Below, piece by piece: positions 25,077 through 32,512 of a DNA stretch of 64,000 nt (position 1 is its first letter; the number at the start of each line of letters is the position of its first letter). This DNA is from JAFGUB01 sp050305515 (GTDB lineage Bacteria > Campylobacterota > Campylobacteria > Campylobacterales > Sulfurimonadaceae): positions 7,227 to 71,226 of the forward strand of contig JBNLFL010000005.1 in the NCBI GenBank assembly GCA_050305515.1. The letters run 5' to 3'. Position numbers and translations under genes: made by a program. The notes beneath the pieces were generated by a model. The model was given only the letters and a program-made list of their open reading frames with translations. It ran no database searches and had not been told where the DNA came from.

Positions 25077-25628
25077 ATGTCTACAGTAGATTTGGTTCGT
25101 TTAACGGAACAGACAAAAAAATTGACTGCCATGGTTGTCGAAGATGAAAAAGTTGCAAACGAGCTTTTAAGCTCTACTTTCAAAAACTTTTTTTCTGAGG
25201 TTACATCTGCTTTCGATGGTAAAGAAGCCTTGGCTAAATTTCAGGAACATGAGCCTGATATTGTTTTCGTTGACATCATCATGCCTGAAATGGATGGTAT
25301 TGAACTTTCCCGTCGTATCAAGGAAATTAATCCAAATCAGATTATCATCGTCATTTCCGCAAGTAATGATATTCAGAAAATCTCTGAATCAATCGAAGTG
25401 GGCGTCAACAGTTTCATTCAAAAACCTATTGACACCAAAAAGATCATTGAACTTCTTGACAACATTACCACGATTGTCAATAAAAAACGTAAAATTGAAA
25501 CAAAAACTTTCTCTATTTCACTACCGCTTGACCTCTATGATCTGGTTAATGACAATGCGAAATCCGAGAGCATTTCTAAGAATGCTGTGATTATTCGCGC
25601 ACTTCGTTCTTTTTATCGTGAAGACTAA
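25077..25628 (+). CDS. Orphan response regulator with ribbon-helix-helix-like tail
   Basis: A 183-residue protein. Residues about 16-130 are a CheY-type receiver: acidic pocket Glu22/Asp23, phosphoacceptor Asp66 in 'DIVFVDIIMPEMDG', switch Ser/Thr in 'IVISAS', and Lys116 in 'FIQKPID'. Residues about 143-183 ('TFSISLPLDLYDLVNDNA...SKNAVIIRALRSFY') have the strand-helix-helix pattern of CopG/Arc/MetJ ribbon-helix-helix DNA-binding domains, rather than the usual OmpR or NarL type output. No histidine kinase is adjacent. AAGGA lies 7 bases before the ATG. The DNA here is clearly more AT-rich than the flanking metabolic blocks. The DNA-binding call for the tail is inference from pattern. Confidence 0.75.
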   Translation: MSTVDLVRLTEQTKKLTAMVVEDEKVANELLSSTFKNFFSEVTSAFDGKEALAKFQEHEPDIVFVDIIMPEMDGIELSRRIKEINPNQIIIVISASNDIQKISESIEVGVNSFIQKPIDTKKIIELLDNITTIVNKKRKIETKTFSISLPLDLYDLVNDNAKSESISKNAVIIRALRSFYRED

Positions 25629-25633
25629 AAAAT

Positions 25634-25656
25634 AAAACTCCATTTTATGGAGTTTT
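25634..25656 (+). terminator. Terminator of the response-regulator gene
   Basis: A perfect 9-bp stem AAAACTCCA/TGGAGTTTT with loop TTTTA; the T run forms the 3' arm, 6 bases after the stop. Confidence 0.7.
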
Positions 25657-25670
25657 AAGTATTCTGAAAA

Positions 25671-25676
25671 TATAAT
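25671..25676 (+). promoter_or_regulatory. -10 element of tRNA-Glu
   Basis: TATAAT ending 20 bases before the mature tRNA. Confidence 0.6.
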
Positions 25677-25696
25677 TTCAGCCTAACAAAAAAGAT

Positions 25697-25771
25697 GGCC
25701 CCATCGTCTAGCGGTCAGGATCCCAGATTTTCATTCTGGTTACCGGAGTTCGATTCTCCGTGGGGTCACCA
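25697..25771 (+). tRNA. tRNA-Glu (anticodon UUC), CCA encoded
   Basis: Acceptor stem GGCCCCA pairs with TGGGGTC (one G-U); anticodon stem CCAGA/TCTGG frames loop TTTTCAT, giving anticodon TTC; T arm CCGGAGTTCGATTCTCCG is regular. The discriminator is A and CCA is genomically encoded. The D arm resembles bacterial tRNA-Glu ('CGTCTAGCGGTCAGGA'). It stands as a single gene with its own promoter. Confidence 0.97.
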
Positions 25772-25834
25772 TCCTTCCAATTTTCCTCTTTATTTCCAAG
25801 CAAAATATTCGCTTATTCAAGTTGTTTTGATAAA

Positions 25835-25851
25835 GATTTTCGATGAAAATC
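25835..25851 (+). terminator. Possible terminator-like hairpin after tRNA-Glu
   Basis: Perfect 7-bp stem GATTTTC/GAAAATC with a GAT loop, in AT-rich DNA 64 bases past the tRNA. No T tract follows, so the role is uncertain. Confidence 0.3.
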
Positions 25852-25897
25852 ATCATATTCTCTGATAGAATATGGGATTATTTTTAATGGATTGCCC

Positions 25898-26638
25898 ATG
25901 ACCCTCACACAAGAACAGCTCAAACAATTTGATGAAGACGGCTTCTTGCTTCTGCGCGGATTTCTCTCTTTTGAACGCACTAAGGCACTGCGTGAACATA
26001 TTGCACATCTTGTGCAAAAGGCTGAACCACCGATAGAGACGGAAGAACGTTATCATGATCTGGATGAGAGCGGTCCGCTCACATTACGTCGATTGCGTCA
26101 GGTGTACGATCGTGATCCCTTGATCGCTGAATGGATGTGTGATGGAGAGATCCGACCTGTTTTATCTGCCCTGCTTCATGACATTCCGGTCTTGACACTT
26201 GCCCACCACAATTCCATCATGACAAAAATGCCTTCGGAGATTTCCAATACCTGCTGGCATCAGGATCGCCGTTACTGGGATTTTCAGAATGACGATCTGC
26301 TGAGTGTGTGGCTAGCCCTGGGTGAAGAACGTCTGGATAACGGATTATTGGAGTTTATCCCCGGTAGTCACAAACTGACATTTGAGAAGGATCAGTTTGA
26401 TGCGAAGGTCTGTTTTAGAGATGATTTAGAAAAAAACAGTGCCATTTTGGAAAAACGGGTACATTTTGATCTGCATCCGGGTGATATCGTACTTTTTCAT
26501 TGTCGCACTCTGCACTATGCACAGAACAATACTACAGACGAGCCGAAGATCGCTTTGGTTTATACCGTGCGTGCAAAAAACAATCTTCCGGTTGCGGGAA
26601 CGCGTTCGTCACGCCATCCCGAAATAGAGCTTTCCTAG
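25898..26638 (+). CDS. Phytanoyl-CoA dioxygenase (PhyH) family oxygenase
   Basis: Fe(II)/2-oxoglutarate-dependent oxygenase of unknown substrate, cytoplasmic. The 246-residue protein has the N-terminal 'FDEDGFLLLRGFLS' of PhyH proteins, the metal-binding HxD in 'CWHQDRRYW' (about residue 120), a 'DNGLLEFIPGSH' loop, and the distal His in 'FHCRTLHYA' (about residue 204), with an Arg a dozen or so residues later for 2-oxoglutarate. The ATG at 25898 is used; an in-frame TTG is two codons upstream. No biosynthetic partner is adjacent. Its stop codon shares CTAG with the stop of convergent glgB (zero intergenic space). PhyH substrates range widely, so none is claimed. Confidence 0.85.
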   Translation: MTLTQEQLKQFDEDGFLLLRGFLSFERTKALREHIAHLVQKAEPPIETEERYHDLDESGPLTLRRLRQVYDRDPLIAEWMCDGEIRPVLSALLHDIPVLTLAHHNSIMTKMPSEISNTCWHQDRRYWDFQNDDLLSVWLALGEERLDNGLLEFIPGSHKLTFEKDQFDAKVCFRDDLEKNSAILEKRVHFDLHPGDIVLFHCRTLHYAQNNTTDEPKIALVYTVRAKNNLPVAGTRSSRHPEIELS

Positions 26639-28557
26639 TCAGCTTTTTTCAGGAAAATGACGCCCAGCGGCGGCAGAGTAACCTGTAAGCGCTGTTTGCG
26701 TCCATGCTGGACTTCATCCTCAGTGTGGATTGTTTCCATATTGCCGATTGTCCACCCTTCAAATTCAGCGCTTTGCGAGTTGAAAATCTCTCTATAATTT
26801 CCTTTTTCAGGAACACCCAGCAGATAGTTTTGATGGGTTTTGTCCGAGAAGTTGCAGACAACGATCACAGACTCTTTCCCACCGTCACTTTTGCGTATGA
26901 AGCTGATGACGTTGGCAAGATAGTCGTTTTCATCAATCCATTCAAAGCCTTCGGCTTCCGTATCATTCTGATAGAGTGCCGGTTCGGTTTTATAAAGATG
27001 GTTCAGACGTCTCATGAGGTTTAATATCCCCATGTGCGGTGCATATTCAAGCAGATGCCAGTCGAGACTTTGCTGGTAGTTCCACTCAGCAAATTGAGCG
27101 ATTTCCGCGCCCATAAAGAGAAGCTTTTTACCGGGATGGGCGTACATGAAGGAGAGCATGGCCCGGAGATTGGCAAACTTCTGATTATGATCACCCGGCA
27201 TCTTGTTGATGAGCGATCCCTTCATATGGACCACTTCGTCATGACTCAGCGGCAGGGTGTAGTTTTCGTTGTACATGTAAACAAAACTGAAGGTAAGCTC
27301 ATGGTGATGATGCTGCCGGTAGATAGGATCGAGTTTCATGTATTTGAGCGTATCGTGCATCCAGCCCATATTCCACTTGAAACCAAAGCCGAGACCTCCG
27401 GAACTGACCGGACGGCTCACCATAGGAAATGCCGTAGATTCTTCGGCAAAAGTCATAATATCGTTATAGGCTTCATAAAGACTGGTATTGAGCTGGCGCA
27501 GAAATTGAATGGCTTCAAGATTTTCATTGCCGCCATAGCGGTTTGGTATCCATTCGCCCTCCTCTCTCGCATAGTTAAGATAGAGCATTGAGGCAACGGC
27601 ATCAACACGGATACCGTCGATATGATATTTTTCGAGCCAGAACATGGCGGAACTGATCAAAAAGGCACGGACTTCATTACGACCATAGTTGAAGATGGCA
27701 CTGCCCCATTCCGGATGATATCCCTGGCGCGGGTCCTGATGTTCGTAGAGACAGGTGCCGTCAAAGTTCATCAGACCGTGTCCATCGGTGACAAAGTGCG
27801 ACGGTACCCAGTCGAGGATAACACCAATGTTATGCTGGTGCATCACATCGACAAATGCCATAAAGTCTTCCGGTGTGCCATAGCGCGCCGTAGGTGCAAA
27901 ATAACCACTGCACTGATATCCCCATGAACCTTCGAAAGGAAACTCTGTAATGGGCATCAATTCCACATGGGTAAAGCCGGTGTCAACAAGATAGGCCGCC
28001 AGTGCCTGAGCCGCTTCGCGATAGGTCAAAAAACGGTTTTCCTCTTCTACAACGCGACGCCAGGAACCCAGATGTACTTCGTAGATGCTGACGGGCGCTT
28101 TATGGGAATTGTGCTGAAAGCGCGAGGCCATCCATGCATCGTCATTCCACGTATAGCCCTCAAGACTCCAGACCCGTGATGCAGAGTTGGGCGCTTCTTC
28201 AGCATAAAAAGCATAGGGGTCCGCTTTATCCGGATTGGCATTGGGCGTATCGGTCATAATATGGTATTTATAGGTGGTCTCGCTGCCAACCCCTTCGATA
28301 AAACCTTCCCAGATTCCCGAGCCGTCTTCACGCGCTTTGAGCGGATGGCTGTGGAGATCATAAGCGTTAAAATCACCGCGTACGCTAACTGCTGACGCAT
28401 TAGGGGCCCAGACGGCAAAGAGTGTTCCGGCTTTGCCTTCACGCTCATGCAGATGTGCGCCCATACAGCGGTAGAGGTGGCTGTGGGTACCCTCTTTGAA
28501 ATAATAGATGTCAAGTTCGCCGAAACGGCTGACGTCGTGATGGATTGGATTGTTCAT
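26635..28557 (-). CDS. glgB: 1,4-alpha-glucan branching enzyme
   Basis: GH13 enzyme that moves glucan segments into alpha-1,6 branches during glycogen synthesis. The 640-residue chain has an N-terminal CBM48-type domain ('GTLFAVWAPNASAVSVRGDFN'), then the catalytic barrel with nucleophile Asp in 'GIRVDAVASMLY', acid/base Glu in 'MTFAEESTAFP' and Asp in 'LPLSHDEVVH'. The real ATG is at 28557, overlapping the glgA stop (TAATG); a longer upstream extension of the frame is inside glgA and is rejected. A 9/10 palindrome variant is at 27271-27280. It is the last gene of the minus-strand glycogen cluster. Confidence 0.96.
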   Translation of the reverse strand: MNNPIHHDVSRFGELDIYYFKEGTHSHLYRCMGAHLHEREGKAGTLFAVWAPNASAVSVRGDFNAYDLHSHPLKAREDGSGIWEGFIEGVGSETTYKYHIMTDTPNANPDKADPYAFYAEEAPNSASRVWSLEGYTWNDDAWMASRFQHNSHKAPVSIYEVHLGSWRRVVEEENRFLTYREAAQALAAYLVDTGFTHVELMPITEFPFEGSWGYQCSGYFAPTARYGTPEDFMAFVDVMHQHNIGVILDWVPSHFVTDGHGLMNFDGTCLYEHQDPRQGYHPEWGSAIFNYGRNEVRAFLISSAMFWLEKYHIDGIRVDAVASMLYLNYAREEGEWIPNRYGGNENLEAIQFLRQLNTSLYEAYNDIMTFAEESTAFPMVSRPVSSGGLGFGFKWNMGWMHDTLKYMKLDPIYRQHHHHELTFSFVYMYNENYTLPLSHDEVVHMKGSLINKMPGDHNQKFANLRAMLSFMYAHPGKKLLFMGAEIAQFAEWNYQQSLDWHLLEYAPHMGILNLMRRLNHLYKTEPALYQNDTEAEGFEWIDENDYLANVISFIRKSDGGKESVIVVCNFSDKTHQNYLLGVPEKGNYREIFNSQSAEFEGWTIGNMETIHTEDEVQHGRKQRLQVTLPPLGVIFLKKAD

Positions 28558-30047
28558 TAGTGCTCCTGTTGGTGCTGCGAAACGCGGCGTTTTGCGATGG
28601 CATAATGGTAGACATCGACATAGGCTTTCGCCGCATCGTCCCATCCAAAGTGCATTCTCATGGCATTGTACTGCATGGTTCTAAACGCATCGCCCTGATT
28701 GTGATAGGTTTCAACCGCCCATCGAACCGTATAGTAAAGTGCCTCGTTGGTGGCGTGATCAAATTTGAAGCCGTTTCCGGTATGTGTTTCTTCATCAAAA
28801 TTTTCAATAGTATCGTCGAGACCTCCGGTAGCACGGACAATCGGCAGGGTGCCATAGCGCAGACTGTAAATCTGGTTCAGACCGCACGGTTCAAAAAGTG
28901 AAGGCATTAAAAAGAGATCGCTGCCTGCTTCGATCTGATGCGCGAGAGCATCCGAATACCCTACATGTAAGGCGAATTTTCCACCATATCGGGCTGCAAT
29001 ACCGGAGAAGAAATGCTCCGCCCATTTTTCGCCCGTCCCAAGCATGACAACCTGCAGGTCAAGTTCAAGAAGCCCCTCTATGGCTCCGGCAATCAGTCCA
29101 ATACCTTTCTGTTCCGCAAAGCGTCCGACAAAACCGATAAGCGGGGTATTATCGCGTTTATCGAGACCGAAATGTTTTTGCAGCGTATGCTTGCAGGCAA
29201 GTTTCCCGGCCATGGCGTCCGTGTCATAGGTTGCCGGGAGGTAGGGATCGATCGCGGGACTCCACTCGTCATAATCAACGCCATTGAGAATGCCGTAGAG
29301 TTTGTGTGCGTGCGCCTTGATATGCTGCTCCAGCCCAAATCCGAATTCCGGTGTCTGGATCTCCTGCGCATAGCGCTTGGAAACCGTCGTGACAGCATCG
29401 GCGTAGGTGATGCCGCCTTTGAGCATGTTGATCTGGTCCATGCTTTCCATCGCTTCGGGATTGAAATGCTCCCAGCCTACTTCAAGTACGTCGACTCCGC
29501 CTTTGAAAAAATTGCCCTGATGCTGCAGATTATGGATGGTTAAGATGCTCACGGCATTACCAAACTCATGAACATAGCGTGTTTTTGCCAGCAGCGGCAT
29601 GGTTGCCGTATGCCAGTCGTTAGCGTGGATGACATCCGGTGTAAATCCCAGCTTTTTGCACAGGACAAATGCCGCTTTGGAGAGATAGATAAATCGATTG
29701 TCGTTGTCAGTATAGGGGTGCGCATGCTCATCATAGAGACCTTTGCGTCCGTAAAACTGTTCATGATCAATAAAGTAGATGTCTACGTCGCTTCCGGGAA
29801 TCTTTGTCGTATAGATAGCACTCCAGAGCTCTCCCATGGGCCCCATAGTCACTCCCATGGAACCTTCTATGGGTGTCAGTTTGGATTTGTCGATCTGGTA
29901 ATAACGCGGCATCACGACGATAACGTTATGTCCCAGTGCTTTGAGTGCTTTTGGCAACGCACCGGATACATCGGCAAGGCCGCCGGTTTTTGCAAAGGGA
30001 ACCACTTCGGAGGCTACAAAGAGGATATTGAGTTTTTCTTTATGCAT
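28557..30047 (-). CDS. glgA: Glycogen synthase (first copy)
   Basis: GT5 glucosyltransferase that extends alpha-1,4-glucan from ADP-glucose (or UDP-glucose). The 496-residue protein has the sugar-nucleotide binding 'KTGGLADV' at about residues 20-27, 'HANDWHTA' and, in the C-terminal Rossmann domain, 'LFEPCGLNQIYSLRYGTLPIVRATGGL' (split by the conserved Gly). It overlaps the upstream glgA paralogue by 8 bases and glgB by 1, so all three are likely translated together. A 9/10 palindrome variant (CTACATGTAA) at 28971-28980 reads Leu-His-Val. Typical length 475-500. Confidence 0.95.
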   Translation of the reverse strand: MHKEKLNILFVASEVVPFAKTGGLADVSGALPKALKALGHNVIVVMPRYYQIDKSKLTPIEGSMGVTMGPMGELWSAIYTTKIPGSDVDIYFIDHEQFYGRKGLYDEHAHPYTDNDNRFIYLSKAAFVLCKKLGFTPDVIHANDWHTATMPLLAKTRYVHEFGNAVSILTIHNLQHQGNFFKGGVDVLEVGWEHFNPEAMESMDQINMLKGGITYADAVTTVSKRYAQEIQTPEFGFGLEQHIKAHAHKLYGILNGVDYDEWSPAIDPYLPATYDTDAMAGKLACKHTLQKHFGLDKRDNTPLIGFVGRFAEQKGIGLIAGAIEGLLELDLQVVMLGTGEKWAEHFFSGIAARYGGKFALHVGYSDALAHQIEAGSDLFLMPSLFEPCGLNQIYSLRYGTLPIVRATGGLDDTIENFDEETHTGNGFKFDHATNEALYYTVRWAVETYHNQGDAFRTMQYNAMRMHFGWDDAAKAYVDVYHYAIAKRRVSQHQQEH

Positions 30048-31446
30048 GACGATCCTTTAAAATAGTTTGATATTGATTAATATATTGCTGCGCACTCTTT
30101 TGAAACGAGAAGTCGCATGCCATATTGAAACGCATCATGTCGCTGCGCTGAGCATCAGTCAGTCTTAATGCGCGATCACAGGCCATAAGCAGCGCGCGTT
30201 TACTGGTTTTCGAAAAGACAATCCCCTGCCCGCATTCTGAGGTACCTTCATGCACGGTGTCTTGCAGCCCACCAACGCGGTGGACAATGGGGACGACACC
30301 ATAGCGCATCGCAATCATCTGATTCAGACCGCAGGGCTCAAAAAGTGAGGGCATCAGCAAAAAGTCCGCAGCAGCGTAAAGCTGATGCGAAAGTGACTCA
30401 TCATAGCCGATATGTAGAAAGAAATTTTTGTGATGCTTCGCGACTGCTTTGAGCTCTGTGCAGTACTCATTGTCACATCCGGAAAGTATGATCAGATTGA
30501 GCGGGCGCTTGAGCAGTGCGTGAATTGATTCGATAAGGAGTTCAAACCCTTTTTGCTGTACCGGACGGCTGATCATAATAAAAAGCGGCAGGGTACTCTC
30601 TGCCATTACGGAAGCTTTAAGCATGAACGTCTTATTTTTGAGCTTCTTTTTGAGCGTTTTGGCATTAAATGGCGCCGACAGTACCGGATCTTTTGCCGGA
30701 TCAAAGAAATCGGTATCGAGTCCGTTAAGGATACCGGAGAGTTTTTTCTGATGAAATGTTAAAAAACCTTCAAGTCCGCAACCAAATTCAGGAGTCAGAA
30801 TCTCTTTCGCATAACTGGGACTGACGGTCGTCAGGGCATCACAATAGGCAATCCCTGCTTTCATAAAGCTCAGGCGACCATAAAACTCAAGTGCCTCAAG
30901 ATGAAAATAACGCTCGTGAATACCAAGACGTTTGAGAGATGTGTGCTCAAAAAGTCCCTGGTAGGCAAGGTTATGGATGGTAAAAAGCGTTTTTACAGGC
31001 AGATTGCGCGTCTTGATCAGAAATGGTATCAGTCCCGTATGCCAGTCATTGCAGTGGATGAGATCACTGCCAAGATATTCGGCTAACAAGATAACCGCTT
31101 CGCAAAAGATTCCAAAACGCAAATCGTTGGTGGCATAATCGCCGGATTCGTCCCCATAGGCATGAAGCGTGGAACTTAGAAGCGGTGCATCGATGAAATA
31201 GGTCATAACGTTGCCATCATCGAGACAGTAGAGGGCTATCGGATACTCGATACCGCCAAGCGTTACATGTAATGCAGTCGTAATGGGCTGCAGCGATTCC
31301 AGTGCGATGAAACTGTAGCGCGGCATGACGCAGTTAACACGTATGCCCTCTTTGACAAGGGCTCTGGGTAATGCATGGGCCACATCGGCCAATCCACCGC
31401 TTTTTGCAAAGGGGTGGATTTCTGCCGATGCGAAGAGGAGTGTCAT
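30040..31446 (-). CDS. glgA: Glycogen synthase (second, divergent copy)
   Basis: GT5 family, 468 residues. It keeps the donor-binding 'KSGGLADVAHALP' at about residue 15, 'HCNDWHTGLIPF', and 'LFEPCGLNQMIAMRYGVVPIV' in the C-terminal domain, so it should be catalytically competent. It is clearly not a recent duplicate of the neighbouring glgA: many substitutions and indels separate them. One copy may elongate and the other prime, or they may use different donors; the sequence does not decide. Palindrome site 8 is inside. The start overlaps the end of galT by 4 bases. Confidence 0.9.
   Translation of the reverse strand: MTLLFASAEIHPFAKSGGLADVAHALPRALVKEGIRVNCVMPRYSFIALESLQPITTALHVTLGGIEYPIALYCLDDGNVMTYFIDAPLLSSTLHAYGDESGDYATNDLRFGIFCEAVILLAEYLGSDLIHCNDWHTGLIPFLIKTRNLPVKTLFTIHNLAYQGLFEHTSLKRLGIHERYFHLEALEFYGRLSFMKAGIAYCDALTTVSPSYAKEILTPEFGCGLEGFLTFHQKKLSGILNGLDTDFFDPAKDPVLSAPFNAKTLKKKLKNKTFMLKASVMAESTLPLFIMISRPVQQKGFELLIESIHALLKRPLNLIILSGCDNEYCTELKAVAKHHKNFFLHIGYDESLSHQLYAAADFLLMPSLFEPCGLNQMIAMRYGVVPIVHRVGGLQDTVHEGTSECGQGIVFSKTSKRALLMACDRALRLTDAQRSDMMRFNMACDFSFQKSAQQYINQYQTILKDRHA
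31263..31272. repeat. TTACATGTAA palindrome, site 8
   Basis: Exact copy in the second glgA, read Leu-His-Val. Confidence 0.95.
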
Positions 31447-32468
31447 GCCATGCCCTTCGAGTTAAGAAGTGTCGCACACTCTTCAGGCGCGACGGGATTG
31501 ATTGCCATATCGGTGGCAATTTCGAAGCCGCCGAGACGGTAGATGCGAGGCGTGATGCGAATCGTAAAGCGGTAGTTTTTATGCAGATGCGGTACAAACT
31601 GCTCATTTTCAAAATTGCTGTTGAGCGGCGCCTGGCGGATGTAGAGATTGTAGTCGTAGGTTCCAAGCTGTCGCTGGAGTTTTTCAAAGACATGATGCAT
31701 CAGGATGGCGAGCTCGGCGATATCATCGCGGTTGCACTCATCAAGTGTTGTAATGTTTTTTCGCTTGGGCGCAATCATGACTTCAAACGGGAAGCTACTG
31801 GCATAGGGACAAAAAGCCACAAAACAGCCGACCTCATCAATAATGCGAACTTTGGCATGCATTTCGGAATCAATAATATCATGAATCTTGCCGCGACCGT
31901 GACGACGGTAATATTCATGATTGCGTTCGAGAAACAGCAGTTCGTTGCGCGGCATGACCGGCAGTGCAAGAATTTGGGTATGGGGGTGCTCTTGCGTCGC
32001 ACCGGCATTGATACCGTGGTTCTTGAAAATATTGATATGTACCAGACGGATATCATGACGCAGGTCTTCAATGCGGCGAATCAGGCTTTTAAACCAGTTT
32101 TCAAGGCTCGCAGCATCGAACTGTTCCATGCCGATGTCATGGTGCGGCGAGTCAATCAGGACTTCATGGGCACCGACTCCGGGGATGGATTCAAACATTC
32201 CCTCCCGTTTGGAACGATCTTCAAGCTCAACCTGTACGGCTTTATAAAGATTGGGTACGACGCGGGTTTTCCACCCTTTTGTATTGGGCTGATTGTCCCT
32301 GAGCGCGAAAACCTCAGGTGGAGTGAGTGCTTCATTGCCCTCACAAAACGGGCAGCGGTATGCTCCGGCAGGCGGACGGGCATGACGGTGCAGATCGGGA
32401 CGGTGCAGCCGTTCGGGTGCAATGATGACATACTGGTTGCGCATACGGTCAAGTCGGATTTCAGACAT
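31443..32468 (-). CDS. galT: Galactose-1-phosphate uridylyltransferase family (GalT)
   Basis: HIT-superfamily nucleotidylyl transferase that exchanges the sugar phosphate on UDP-glucose. The 341-residue protein has the zinc-type 'RCPFCEG' (Cys39, Cys42) and the active-site 'EHPHTQILA' with the HPH triad near residue 160. GGAGG lies 7 bases before the ATG. In a cluster without galactose genes (no galK or galE seen), it may act on glucose-1-phosphate with UDP- or ADP-sugars, as some GalT-like proteins (ADP-glucose phosphorylase type) do. The classical galactose role is less supported by context. Confidence 0.85.
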   Translation of the reverse strand: MSEIRLDRMRNQYVIIAPERLHRPDLHRHARPPAGAYRCPFCEGNEALTPPEVFALRDNQPNTKGWKTRVVPNLYKAVQVELEDRSKREGMFESIPGVGAHEVLIDSPHHDIGMEQFDAASLENWFKSLIRRIEDLRHDIRLVHINIFKNHGINAGATQEHPHTQILALPVMPRNELLFLERNHEYYRRHGRGKIHDIIDSEMHAKVRIIDEVGCFVAFCPYASSFPFEVMIAPKRKNITTLDECNRDDIAELAILMHHVFEKLQRQLGTYDYNLYIRQAPLNSNFENEQFVPHLHKNYRFTIRITPRIYRLGGFEIATDMAINPVAPEECATLLNSKGMA

Positions 32469-32502
32469 GTTTGACCTCCGGCTGAAATGGTTCTTGTTTC
32501 AT
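32461..32502 (-). other. Possible 13-codon leader ORF before galT
   Basis: ATG at 32502 lies 7 bases after a GGAG that overlaps the GH57 stop; the 13-residue frame (MKQEPFQPEVKHV) ends at 32461, overlapping the galT start by 8 bases in another frame. It could couple GH57 and galT translation. Only position and ribosome binding site support it. Confidence 0.3.
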
Positions 32503-32512
32503 TGACATGCTC

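Noticed and set aside
28558..28644. Upstream 29-codon extension of glgB
   Set aside because: It lies in the end of glgA and adds a sequence not found in branching enzymes; the ATG at 28557 shows classical overlap with the glgA stop.
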